Made by a program: the position numbers and the translations under genes. The notes below the pieces were generated by a model that was not told the DNA's origin, made no database searches, and saw only the letters and a program-made list of their open reading frames with translations. From a virus: a DNA stretch of 38,404 nucleotides. The stretch is taken from the IMG/VR virus record IMGVR_UViG_3300022911_000011, positions 1-38,404 of that record. The stretch is one strand, 5' to 3'. Below, in pieces: positions 32,266 through 38,387 of this stretch (position 1 is its first letter; each line of letters begins with the position of its first letter).

Positions 32266-32970
32266 TTACGCGGTTGCAGGAGCAGCCGGAGCTGCGTTAA
32301 GGATTTTCCCGATGATATTGCTAAAATCAGGATACTCCAACTCGTCCAACGCGCCAGACCGATCCTTGGCTTCCGCATTAAACGCCGCATGAGTGCGGAG
32401 ATAATGGTAGGTTTCGCCTTTGTTGTCTTTATCGGTCGCAGCGTGGAACACGAGGTCGAAAAGATACGGCAGAGCGGGGCCGACTTGCTGGCCGGGTGCC
32501 GTTGGGCCTACTCGTGCAACGCCAGTAACGGCGTCTTGAGTCGTGGCTTGCTTCGCCGTAATCAGCACGTGAAAGCCTGCCAGATCGCGGAACGATTTGA
32601 CAAGATCAATGCTGAGTGTCGCCATCTCGCCGTAGGCTTGGCGAGGGTCTTTGGTCTTTTTCTTTTCGTTGCTCAACACGGTTTCAACGATCTCGGAAAC
32701 TGAGTCCAGACAGACCGTTTGAATGCCGTGCTTTGCAGCGTCCGTCCGACACCACGCCAACGCATCCCACACGTCCTGAACGGTTTTAACCTCCAGAACA
32801 GGGATACGTTTAGCACGGAGAGACAGCAGACCCGCTTCCGCTGATATGATGAGCGGACTTGGTGCGGTGCCGCAGAGGGTTGTTTTACCCGAACCTGCGC
32901 CACCGTAAACTAAAGCCTTGATGCCATGAGTAGCACCAGACTTATCGGTCGTTGACCAATTCAATGGCAT
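32266..32970 (-). CDS. Sak4-like RecA-fold ATPase
   Basis: The 234-residue protein has Walker A GGAGSGKT (23-30) and Walker B TVCLDS (85-90), with SVSEIVETVL following. FHVLITAKQATTQD and RVGPTAPGQQVGPALPYLFDLVFHA follow, as in Sak4-type phage recombinases (single-strand annealing, RecA core). It lies directly upstream of the DUF669 gene with 12 bases between, the usual pairing. Good AAGGA before the ATG. Confidence 0.8.
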   Translation of the reverse strand: MPLNWSTTDKSGATHGIKALVYGGAGSGKTTLCGTAPSPLIISAEAGLLSLRAKRIPVLEVKTVQDVWDALAWCRTDAAKHGIQTVCLDSVSEIVETVLSNEKKKTKDPRQAYGEMATLSIDLVKSFRDLAGFHVLITAKQATTQDAVTGVARVGPTAPGQQVGPALPYLFDLVFHAATDKDNKGETYHYLRTHAAFNAEAKDRSGALDELEYPDFSNIIGKILNAAPAAPATA

Positions 32971-33103
32971 ACGCCATCCTTTCTATTCAGAGAGGTCCAT
33001 TTGACAGTCTCTGGAAGCGGTTTGCTTCGTAACTGGCTGCCCCAAAGGGACATGAAGGACAGCCAGCACCCGCAACAAACCTTACTCGTTACTTACACAC
33101 CGA
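32971..33103. other. 133-base gap with no confident gene
   Basis: On the minus strand one 30-codon frame (MSLWGSQLRSKPLPETVKW...) ends over the next start, but it has no good ribosome site and I do not call it. AAGGATGGCGT before 32970 is the ribosome site of the ATPase. No hairpin or promoter is clear. Confidence 0.4.
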
Positions 33104-33397
33104 TCAGGAAGCGCCGTCAGCGTCCTCTTCGGATTCCTCTTCATCGTCGTCCTCGGCATCGTCGTCGATGCCGTCGTCGTCCTCATCCTCATCGTCCTCA
33201 TCGCCATCGTATTCAGGATCGTCGTCCTCGGGCGCGGGCGGAGGTTCCGGTGCATCCATCGGCGGCTCGCCACCGAGCGGCGTATCGGACGGCGGCACGA
33301 AGTTGGGATCGTCACCCGCGTAGGGCGCGGGCTGCGCGGGCGGCTCGGCCGGGGTCGGTGCCGGGGTCGGCTCGTCGTTTTCGGGCAGGTCGTTCAT
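33104..33397 (-). CDS. Pro-rich/acidic disordered protein
   Basis: The 97-residue protein has a Pro/Ala-rich first half (PENDEPTPAPTPAEPPAQ) and a second half of Asp and Glu (about residues 57-97, more than 30 acidic residues). GAGGAG lies before the ATG. It is certainly disordered and very acidic. It may mimic DNA or bind a basic partner, such as a DNA-binding protein of the next operon genes. Reported here as unknown. Confidence 0.6.
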   Translation of the reverse strand: MNDLPENDEPTPAPTPAEPPAQPAPYAGDDPNFVPPSDTPLGGEPPMDAPEPPPAPEDDDPEYDGDEDDEDEDDDGIDDDAEDDDEEESEEDADGAS

Positions 33398-33437
33398 GAG
33401 TGTCTCCTCATAGGGTCGTGGGGCTTTGGTGAACGTA

Positions 33438-33462
33438 GTCGGCCCGCCCCACGGTGGCCGAC
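33438..33462. repeat. 7-bp hairpin in the gap before the acidic protein
   Basis: GTCGGCC and GGCCGAC pair around an 11-base loop that contains part of an ACGGTGGCC copy. It lies in the 73-base intergenic gap, about 40 bases before the ATG at 33397, between the gene ending at 33471 and the acidic gene. It may act as a terminator or leader. Confidence 0.35.
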
Positions 33463-33470
33463 ACGCATTC

Positions 33471-33683
33471 TTAATCCTTGTGGTTCATCACCAGCAGCGT
33501 TGCGCGGCCCATCAATTCGATTGCTTGATCGAAGTCCTTGGTAAGCGCCTTCAACCCTTCAACGTCATATACTTCGGGGCTGGCTCTATTCAGAACGTTT
33601 TGCGCGCCGAGGCTGCAAGCAATCATGTTTTGCAACACAGTTTGCATCTGAACGATTAGTTGATCCATGAGGCGTTCTGACAT
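33471..33683 (-). CDS. Hypothetical helical phage protein
   Basis: The start is set at the ATG at 33683, one base after the previous stop, giving 70 residues: MSERLMDQLIVQMQTVLQNMIACSLGAQN..., ending in DFDQAIELMGRATLLVMNHKD. It looks fully helical. A longer frame overlaps the upstream gene and is a shadow. No family. Confidence 0.6.
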   Translation of the reverse strand: MSERLMDQLIVQMQTVLQNMIACSLGAQNVLNRASPEVYDVEGLKALTKDFDQAIELMGRATLLVMNHKD

Positions 33684-33684
33684 A

Positions 33685-33987
33685 TCAATCCACCCGATAG
33701 ACGATATATTCGCCTGTCGGCTGGATGATCGCCAGCCAGTCAAACTCGAACAGGACGATTGCTTCGTGGCGCAGCATGGCGAAGCTGACAGGGCGGAGCG
33801 ACGGATCGCCGGGATAGTTGAGCGACCAATCCTTGCTGCCATTACCGCGCAGTTTGAAGCCTTCAGACGGCTTGCCCGATCCGAACGGGTAATTGGCCAG
33901 GAGTTGATCGTAGGCGCAGCGTTCATCGTCTGCGCTGAAGAAGTCGGGTAGCAATCCCGCCTGAATCATATTGCTAAAACGTATCAT
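33685..33987 (-). CDS. Hypothetical phage protein
   Basis: The ATG at 33987 has AAGGA at good distance; a TTG one codon before is possible. The 100 residues read MIRFSNMIQAGLLPDFFSADDERCAYDQLLANYPFGSG...KDWSLNYPGDPSLRPVSFAMLRHEAIVLFEFDWLAIIQPTGEYIVYRVD. It is the first gene of its operon, behind a leader hairpin at 34011-34044. Family unknown. Confidence 0.6.
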   Translation of the reverse strand: MIRFSNMIQAGLLPDFFSADDERCAYDQLLANYPFGSGKPSEGFKLRGNGSKDWSLNYPGDPSLRPVSFAMLRHEAIVLFEFDWLAIIQPTGEYIVYRVD

Positions 33988-34010
33988 CAAGATTCCTTAG
34001 TTTGGGTTCA

Positions 34011-34044
34011 GTCAGGCGGCGGGACAATCCCGCCACCTGTTTAG
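34011..34044 (-). promoter_or_regulatory. Leader hairpin element, long form
   Basis: GGCGGGA and TCCCGCC form a 7-bp stem with loop CAA, enclosed by CAGG and CCTG that also pair. It lies 24 bases before the ATG at 33987, in the 93-base gap. It shares CAGG...GGGA...CCTGTT with elements at 36638, 37497 and 38132. Confidence 0.55.
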
Positions 34045-34065
34045 ACTGGCATAACGTCGCGCCTA

Positions 34066-34071
34066 TGTCAA
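34066..34071 (-). promoter_or_regulatory. Consensus -35 box (TTGACA)
   Basis: On the minus strand a perfect TTGACA (34071-34066) lies upstream of the gene starting at 33987. No good -10 is found at 16-18 bases (CAGTCT or AGTCTA). It is the best promoter candidate for this unit, but weak. Confidence 0.3.
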
Positions 34072-34080
34072 GCCAATAGG

Positions 34081-34521
34081 CTATGCGAGGGCCACCGTGA
34101 CAGTATCTTGCTTGGTCGAGATCATCCCCGAGATCGCATGTTTGGCGGCGTCGGGCAGCTTGTTCCACTCTGCCTTGGCGAGTTCGTATTTGACTCGCAG
34201 CAGATCGTCAAACAGAACAGGCTTGTCATTCTGCATGTCATACATCGCCCGAGCACTGGTAATCTGCGACTCCTCAATGTCCCGCTTGAGGGCGTTGGTC
34301 ACTTTGAGTTTGCGGCCATCGGGCATCGGGAAGTTGTTGACGCCTTCCTTCCAGGTGCCGGATGCGACCAGCGAGTTTTGCACAGCTTCGAAGATCGCCT
34401 TGCGCATCGGCATCTCGGCATCGGTCAGAGGTTTAAGCTGCTTTTTAAGCGCCTCGATTTGGGCTACGAGGGCGTCCCACTGGTTGACGTATTCCTCGAA
34501 GGTCATTGGTTGGTCGGTCAT
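34081..34521 (-). CDS. Conserved phage protein (DUF7173-like), function unknown
   Basis: The 146-residue protein reads MTDQPMTFEEYVNQWDALVAQIEALKKQLKPLTDAEMPMRKAIFEAVQNS, a helical N-terminal half. GVNNFPMPDGRKLKVTNALKRDIE, then LRVKYELAKAEWNKLPDAAKHAISGMISTKQDTVTV follow. This is a common layout in phage early regions. It overlaps the ribbon-helix-helix gene stop (ATGA). Assignment from memory. Confidence 0.6.
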   Translation of the reverse strand: MTDQPMTFEEYVNQWDALVAQIEALKKQLKPLTDAEMPMRKAIFEAVQNSLVASGTWKEGVNNFPMPDGRKLKVTNALKRDIEESQITSARAMYDMQNDKPVLFDDLLRVKYELAKAEWNKLPDAAKHAISGMISTKQDTVTVALA

Positions 34522-34691
34522 GTTGCAGTCCTATTTTTAAGGTAAAAGCGTATCGCTCGTCTCACAAGCCACGATAGCGTGACTTCTTCTTCTTCAGCAA
34601 GGGCCTTGAGGGTCTCATGGTCTTGCTGACTGATGGCCACGCTGAGCGATACATTACTCGCTTGGCCATCAGGTTTCCTAGGCATCGGCAT
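34518..34691 (-). CDS. Ribbon-helix-helix (CopG-like) regulator, 57 aa
   Basis: This small frame reads MPMPRKPDGQASNVSLSVAISQQDHETLKALAEEEEVTLSWLVRRAIRFYLKNRTAT. A basic arm, a short beta strand (NVSLSVAIS) and two helices joined at VTLSWLVRRAIRFYL are the ribbon-helix-helix fold of CopG/MetJ-type repressors. The stop overlaps the next start (ATGA). It probably binds DNA as a dimer and regulates an early operon. Confidence 0.75.
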   Translation of the reverse strand: MPMPRKPDGQASNVSLSVAISQQDHETLKALAEEEEVTLSWLVRRAIRFYLKNRTAT

Positions 34692-34956
34692 ATTTTAATC
34701 CTCGCCTTTCTGCTTCATCGACAAAAGTGTCGAGACTTTCCTCCAGCAGACTGATCTTCCAGTCAATATCAGAGGTTGCAGGGTCCTTTGCTGTTCCCTC
34801 CTGAAGGTAGCACATCGCAGACTCGCCTTGCAGCACTAGGCTGAGGATGCGTCGCTTTTGCAGGCGGATGATATTCACGAGGTGACGATCATCGAACTGA
34901 TCCATCGCCGTGTATTGACGACCATCCGCCGAGGTCCAAAGGATTTCGCTAGCCAT
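34678..34956 (-). CDS. Hypothetical phage protein
   Basis: The start at the ATG 34956 overlaps the upstream stop, giving 92 residues (MASEILWTSADGRQYTAMDQFDDRHLVNIIRLQKRRILSLVLQGE...). The end overlaps the ribbon-helix-helix gene by 14 bases. ILWTSADGRQ and the HLVNIIRLQKRR helix recall other small phage proteins with a WxxxDG(R/K)xxxxxxMxxxHLxN pattern. Function unknown. Confidence 0.6.
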   Translation of the reverse strand: MASEILWTSADGRQYTAMDQFDDRHLVNIIRLQKRRILSLVLQGESAMCYLQEGTAKDPATSDIDWKISLLEESLDTFVDEAERRGLKYADA

Positions 34957-35230
34957 TGTCGTTATCGAACAAGGCACTAAAGAAGTCATGGAGGACTTCC
35001 GGGCCGGTGCCGATTGTGTGCAGGCCATTTTCGTCGAGGTAAACGATCTGAAAACCCGGCATCTCTTCGGGCTTGGGCAGGTGCGCTGCGACCCATTTAC
35101 CGATCGGGCTCTCCGGATCGGTTTTCAGCAGCAGGCTGGCCAGTTGATCTTCAAAGGCTTTGGATTCCTCACCCTTGTCGATGGCGAGCATAACAAGCAA
35201 TGAGCGGATGATGGGGCCGGTGAGTGTCAA
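34949..35230 (-). CDS. Hypothetical phage protein
   Basis: The 93-residue protein starts with a TTG at 35230 overlapping the previous stop (TTGA), with AAGGGAA upstream; an in-frame ATG at residue 14 is the alternative. It reads MTLTGPIIRSLLVMLAIDKGEESKAFEDQLASLLLKTDPESPIGKWVAAHLPKP and ends in an acidic stretch. Function unknown. Confidence 0.55.
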   Translation of the reverse strand: MTLTGPIIRSLLVMLAIDKGEESKAFEDQLASLLLKTDPESPIGKWVAAHLPKPEEMPGFQIVYLDENGLHTIGTGPEVLHDFFSALFDNDNG

Positions 35231-35523
35231 TTTGCTTTCCCTTCCACGTGAAGCAATGCCATGTAACGGCGGTGAGCGTCCACGGATGCCTGATCCAGCA
35301 TCAGCGTGATGTGAAACGGCCCGTCAGGGAGCGTTTCGTCGTTGTCGTCGGCCCACCCGTAGTCGAGGTGAACTAACGTGCCGGTGTAGCAGGCTTTCCA
35401 CGGAGATGGCTGACCGTTGACGATCAGCCTCCGCAGGAACCCCGCATCCGTCTGGCACTTTTGCGCCAGAATGATGCTGTCGCCGTGCAGATACACGAGC
35501 GACGATGTAGGTTCGATAATCAC
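35227..35523 (-). CDS. Hypothetical phage protein
   Basis: The start is the GTG at 35523: GGAGGT lies seven bases upstream and GTGA overlaps the upstream stop. The 98 residues read MIIEPTSSLVYLHGDSIILAQKCQTDAGFLRRLIVNGQPSPWKACYTGTLVHLDYGWADDND, mostly beta strands. No family recognised. Confidence 0.6.
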   Translation of the reverse strand: MIIEPTSSLVYLHGDSIILAQKCQTDAGFLRRLIVNGQPSPWKACYTGTLVHLDYGWADDNDETLPDGPFHITLMLDQASVDAHRRYMALLHVEGKAN

Positions 35524-35762
35524 GATGTTACCTCCAGTTTGTGAGCGTAGATCATTTCGACATACCACAGATTTGCCCCGAGGGAGGTCACTTTGTGGTA
35601 GCCGGGGCGGTCCTCGACGGGCTGGATGAAGCCCGCCGTAACCGCGATGTTGTAGATGGCCGTGAACTCGCGATCATCCATCACGGTGTTGAGTTGGAGC
35701 TGTAGTTCGCGGCGCGTCTGGTTGTCCTCGGCCGCGTCGAGGAGTTGCTGCATCAGTGTCAT
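35520..35762 (-). CDS. Hypothetical phage protein
   Basis: The start at the ATG 35762 overlaps the DUF6011 gene stop, giving 80 residues (MTLMQQLLDAAEDNQTRRELQLQLNTVMDDREFTAIYNIAVTAGFIQPVEDRPGYHKVTSLG...). The helix pair and a short strand hairpin recall a small winged-helix, but this is not certain. Function unknown. Confidence 0.55.
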   Translation of the reverse strand: MTLMQQLLDAAEDNQTRRELQLQLNTVMDDREFTAIYNIAVTAGFIQPVEDRPGYHKVTSLGANLWYVEMIYAHKLEVTS

Positions 35763-36370
35763 GCCAAGAACCCCCAACGTGTTGCGCATACCGGGCCGAT
35801 ACCGCGGTCGATGCTTTCGGGATCGGTGAGCAGCCTTCCGCAGCAGGCACAACGGCCAGTGCGCCGACCGTAGGCAACAGCGGCCTCGAACGGGTTAGCT
35901 GCGATCAGTGCCAGCTTTGCTTCGACACCGTGGTCGGGTGCCGAGCGGGCTGGCTCGAAGGTTACGCCCATCACCTTGCCATAGTAAATGTCCACATCAT
36001 CGGCCCTGACGTAGAGTGCGCCGGGGTTCTTCCCGCCGTCCGGTGCGCGGGTGATTTCCAGACCGTTGGCGCGATACTTGGGAACCTTGTAACCGCTGGC
36101 GACGGCCGAGTCAAACATTGCCTTGATCGGCAACAGGTCAACCGTTGTCGTGGCCACCGTAAGCGGCGCGGGCTTGGGTTCCATCGAGCGTCTCACGGCG
36201 GCGCGTTGCTTGTCTGACAAGGTGCCTTTGCGCTGAAACTGCTGATACAGCGACGTGAAGAAATCGTTACCTTCGTGGTGGGCGCGAAGGAACGCCACAA
36301 TGTCGTTGTCAAAGTCGTCGTCGTTGTCGATCACCTCGAACTCCCCGTCAATGATTTCACCGGCCTGCAT
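35759..36370 (-). CDS. DUF6011-domain protein
   Basis: The 203-residue protein has an acidic N-terminus, a helical DNA-processing-like segment (DFFTSLYQQFQRKGTLSDKQRAAVRRSM) and a C-terminal zinc motif GRCACCGRLLTDPESIDRGIGPVCATRWG. The last matches DUF6011, found in phage and mobile proteins. Its role is unknown. It overlaps the upstream gene by 14 bases. Confidence 0.7.
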   Translation of the reverse strand: MQAGEIIDGEFEVIDNDDDFDNDIVAFLRAHHEGNDFFTSLYQQFQRKGTLSDKQRAAVRRSMEPKPAPLTVATTTVDLLPIKAMFDSAVASGYKVPKYRANGLEITRAPDGGKNPGALYVRADDVDIYYGKVMGVTFEPARSAPDHGVEAKLALIAANPFEAAVAYGRRTGRCACCGRLLTDPESIDRGIGPVCATRWGFLA

Positions 36371-36617
36371 GGATACGGCCCTCCTCGGCGAACTGGATGA
36401 TTGCCTTGACCGCCTTCAGGTGCTCGGTCAGGCGTTCCTGATCGGCGCGCTGTGCGTCGTTGGGCAGGTCCAAGGTCTGGTAGTTGCGGCCATGGAACGC
36501 CGTCGCGTAAACATCGCGCAGCGCGGCCTCCAGGACGCAGGCGGCGGTATAGGCGGACAGGAATTCCAGCTGAATGTCCTCGGCGGTATCGCCATTGAGG
36601 TTGACTTGGAAGTTCAT
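36357..36617 (-). CDS. HGRNYQT-family helical protein, copy 1
   Basis: The 86-residue protein reads MNFQVNLNGDTAEDIQLEFLSAYTAACVLEAALRDVYATAFHGRNYQTLDL and ends in a helix (DQERLTEHLKAVKAIIQFAEEG). It shares NLNG, HGRNYQT and the helix-turn-helix-like layout with the protein at 37839-38114, so the two are paralogues. Such NLNG...HGRDYY proteins are frequent in phage early regions, function unknown. AAAGGAAAG precedes the ATG. Confidence 0.65.
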   Translation of the reverse strand: MNFQVNLNGDTAEDIQLEFLSAYTAACVLEAALRDVYATAFHGRNYQTLDLPNDAQRADQERLTEHLKAVKAIIQFAEEGRIHAGR

Positions 36618-36637
36618 CGTATCTTTCCTTTGGCTAT

Positions 36638-36691
36638 TCAGACGGGATTGTCTGTTAGGTCAGCGCCTCGACGCTGACCAGAGAGTCAATC
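36638..36691 (-). repeat. Double-hairpin leader element A
   Basis: Plus-strand order: CAGAC, GGGATT, GTCTG (5-bp stem), TTAGG, then a second hairpin GGTCAGCG...CGCTGACC (8 bp, 36658-36679), then AGAGAGTCAATC. Its sequence is a near copy of the element at 37497-37551, with different stem bases that still pair. It fills the gap between the gene ending at 36692 and the start at 36617. Confidence 0.65.
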
Positions 36692-36913
36692 TTACTCTGT
36701 TTTGATCCTGTAGTGCTTGCCTTCAACCCACGATGCGTCGAGCCTTCCGCAGGTGCGCAGCCCGAGCTTGATCGGGATGCTGTAGTGACTGCTAAGAAGT
36801 TTTAGCTTCTGCGTCTTGCCATTGCGCCGTGCGAGCCACCAACGTCCGCTGGTCATCGCTACCTCTAGACGGCCCCCGTCGAGGGCCGCCTCCAAATCCA
36901 CCAGCGCGGCCAT
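36692..36913 (-). CDS. Hypothetical phage protein
   Basis: The start is set at the ATG 36913, which shares an A with the upstream TGA, giving 73 residues (MAALVDLEAALDGGRLEVAMTSGRWWLARRNGKTQKLKLLSSHYSIPIKLGLRTCGRLDASWVEGKHYRIKTE). It is basic and beta-rich in its second half. Function unknown. Confidence 0.55.
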   Translation of the reverse strand: MAALVDLEAALDGGRLEVAMTSGRWWLARRNGKTQKLKLLSSHYSIPIKLGLRTCGRLDASWVEGKHYRIKTE

Positions 36914-37086
36914 CAGAGGCACAACCCGTTGATCGTGTTGGCCTCGATGTTGACGAACATATCCGCCAGCACAAGCAGGTCAAAGTCCTCGGGGTCATTG
37001 CTGACCGGCTCGCTAATGTCGAGCAGCTCCAGCGCCCGAACGATCCGGTCGCGCTGCTTGTGGTTGATACGAATGTCGTAGGTCAT
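36913..37086 (-). CDS. Small hypothetical phage protein, 57 aa
   Basis: The start at the ATG 37086 overlaps the upstream stop (ATGA). The product MTYDIRINHKQRDRIVRALELLDISEPVSNDPEDFDLLVLADMFVNIEANTINGLCL resembles the small phage proteins with YxIxLxxxQRxxLxxAL and a DxxELxxLAxMxxxI helix. Function unknown. Confidence 0.6.
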   Translation of the reverse strand: MTYDIRINHKQRDRIVRALELLDISEPVSNDPEDFDLLVLADMFVNIEANTINGLCL

Positions 37087-37475
37087 TCCATGTGTCCCCA
37101 ATGGGTGTTGATGAATGCAACGCAGTTGCGCTTGCTCGTGAACGTGTAGGTGCCTACGCGGTCCCAAGCGGTAGCCGACACGCCACGGCGGAGCTTAAAC
37201 ACGCCCCACTTAGCGCGAAAGCCTGCGATCCGATCCGCGATCCTGATCTCGCCGTCATGGCCGACCGCGTTGAGCATTTCGACTGCGCGGCGTTGCGTCT
37301 GCGCTTCGACGATCTCGATGATCGGGACCATCGGAGGCGACTCCCACATCGTTTTGACCTTCGGGCCTTTGAACAGGATCGCCCGGACCGCACCGAGGCG
37401 GGGGTTAGGGCGCTCGATGAGGATGCAGCCCGATTCGAGTCGGTCGTCCCCTTGCTTGATGATTGGATATGGCAT
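37083..37475 (-). CDS. Hypothetical phage protein
   Basis: The 130-residue protein reads MPYPIIKQGDDRLESGCILIERPNPRLGAVRAILFKGPKVKTMWESPPMVP..., basic, with IEIVEAQTQRRAVEMLNAVGH in the middle and FTSKRNCVAFINTHWGHME at the end. GAAGGA lies 12 bases before the ATG, behind leader element B. Function unknown. Confidence 0.6.
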   Translation of the reverse strand: MPYPIIKQGDDRLESGCILIERPNPRLGAVRAILFKGPKVKTMWESPPMVPIIEIVEAQTQRRAVEMLNAVGHDGEIRIADRIAGFRAKWGVFKLRRGVSATAWDRVGTYTFTSKRNCVAFINTHWGHME

Positions 37476-37496
37476 TTAGTCTAGAGTCCTTCGTTG

Positions 37497-37551
37497 TCAG
37501 GCGGGATTACCTGTTAGGCTGGCGCGTATAGCGCCAGCCAGAAAGTTAATC
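37497..37551 (-). repeat. Double-hairpin leader element B
   Basis: Plus-strand order: CAGG, CGGGATTA, CCTG, TTAGG, then GGCTGGCGC/GCGCCAGCC (9 bp, loop GTATA, 37517-37539), then AGAAAGTTAATC. It is a near copy of element A at 36638-36691. It fills the gap between the gene ending at 37555 and the start at 37475. Confidence 0.65.
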
Positions 37552-37554
37552 CCT

Positions 37555-37842
37555 TCAGTAGTGCCAGTCGCTGAGTGATTCGGCTGGTCCCCGATCAGGG
37601 CCGCATGGGCATTGCCCGAAATACATATCCAGCGCCCAATCGTCGCTCACTGGCTTGCGCAGGTCCATCAGTTCCCGCAGTTGTGTCAACCGCTCCTCGG
37701 CGTGTTGCTGCTCGTCGGTCAGCGGTAGGTCGATCCGGCCACCGTCGAAATCGGTGTAGCTAGTGACCTGCTCATCGAGCCAAGCCTCTATGTCGAGGAT
37801 GGTGTCAACGATACCGTTAAGTGTTTGTCCAAACATATTCAT
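37555..37842 (-). CDS. Hypothetical phage protein
   Basis: The 95-residue protein reads MNMFGQTLNGIVDTILDIEAWLDEQVTSYTDFDGGRIDLPLTDEQQHAEERLTQLRELMD, helical, then DWALDMYFGQCPCGPDRGPAES with two cysteines. The start overlaps the upstream stop (ATGA). Function unknown. Confidence 0.6.
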   Translation of the reverse strand: MNMFGQTLNGIVDTILDIEAWLDEQVTSYTDFDGGRIDLPLTDEQQHAEERLTQLRELMDLRKPVSDDWALDMYFGQCPCGPDRGPAESLSDWHY

Positions 37843-38114
37843 TTGGCGGTCCCTGCCATGTAAACGTTCGCCGACAGCGCGGTCAGAGTGTTGACCATAT
37901 CGTTGAGGACGGCGACGTGGTTGTCGAGGTCTTGATCGCGGCGGATGCTGCTGAGTTCGACGGTCTGGTAGTTGCGGCCATGCATCACGTCTCCAAACAG
38001 GCGGCTGTTAAGCATCTCCAGTTGGTTGGCAAGCGCCTGATACTCGCGGCCAAGATCGGTAAACGTCTTCGGGCTGTTGCCATTCAGGTTAGGTCTGGCA
38101 TATAGGGCAGGCAT
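37839..38114 (-). CDS. HGRNYQT-family helical protein, copy 2; first leftward gene
   Basis: The 91-residue protein has NLNGNSPKTFTDLGREYQALANQLEMLNSRLFGDVMHGRNYQTVEL, then RDQDLDNHVAVLNDMVNTLTALS. It is a paralogue of the protein at 36357-36617. AAGGATAAG precedes the ATG. It opens the long leftward early block next to the divergent promoter region. Function unknown. Confidence 0.65.
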   Translation of the reverse strand: MPALYARPNLNGNSPKTFTDLGREYQALANQLEMLNSRLFGDVMHGRNYQTVELSSIRRDQDLDNHVAVLNDMVNTLTALSANVYMAGTAK

Positions 38115-38131
38115 ATCGGCTTATCCTTGTT

Positions 38132-38151
38132 TGTCAGGTCGGATTGACCCG
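38132..38151 (-). promoter_or_regulatory. Leader hairpin element, short form
   Basis: GGTC, GGATT, GACC pair as a short stem between TGTCA and CG. It resembles the first hairpin of elements A and B (CAG-GGGATT-CTG) and sits about 18 bases before the ATG at 38114. Confidence 0.45.
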
Positions 38152-38277
38152 CCCATACGTTACCATATTTTGCAGCATAGGCAAACGATAAAAGACCCTT
38201 TGCACCTAAATATTTTGAACCGCGGGAAAGGATTCTACGCTATGGGCTCACGCGGCCTCGATCGCAAAATGTAGGGG

Positions 38278-38306
38278 TTGACGTTGGCCGCGTTCCGCGG
38301 TAGGCT
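38278..38306 (+). promoter_or_regulatory. Rightward sigma70-like promoter
   Basis: TTGACG (38278-38283), 17 bases, TAGGCT (38301-38306). It would drive the gene that starts at 38388, leaving a leader of about 75 bases. Confidence 0.5.
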
Positions 38307-38387
38307 GGCAGTCTGCCCCGAGCTAGTGTCTGACGATCCGTAGAATTAACGGCACTATGTTACGTGGCGAAACATAAAGGGACACAT

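Larger units (their letters stand above)
38115..38387. other. Divergent intergenic control region
   Basis: About 270 bases without a gene separate the leftward block from a rightward gene. It holds the leader hairpin, an AT-rich stretch (38205-38216), a rightward promoter and a weak leftward promoter candidate (TTGCCT, 16 bases, TAACGT on the minus strand, about 38163-38190). It is the likely early switch region. Confidence 0.5.

Noticed and set aside
31342-32703. A 453-codon plus-strand frame across the ssDNA-binding and ATPase genes
   Set aside because: It is antisense to two recognisable genes and reads as Ala/Arg-rich shadow text. Its length comes from the Gln/Pro tail codons.
32985-33050. 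A 30-codon frame before the Sak4-like gene
   Set aside because: It has no ribosome site and no recognisable sequence, so it is not called.
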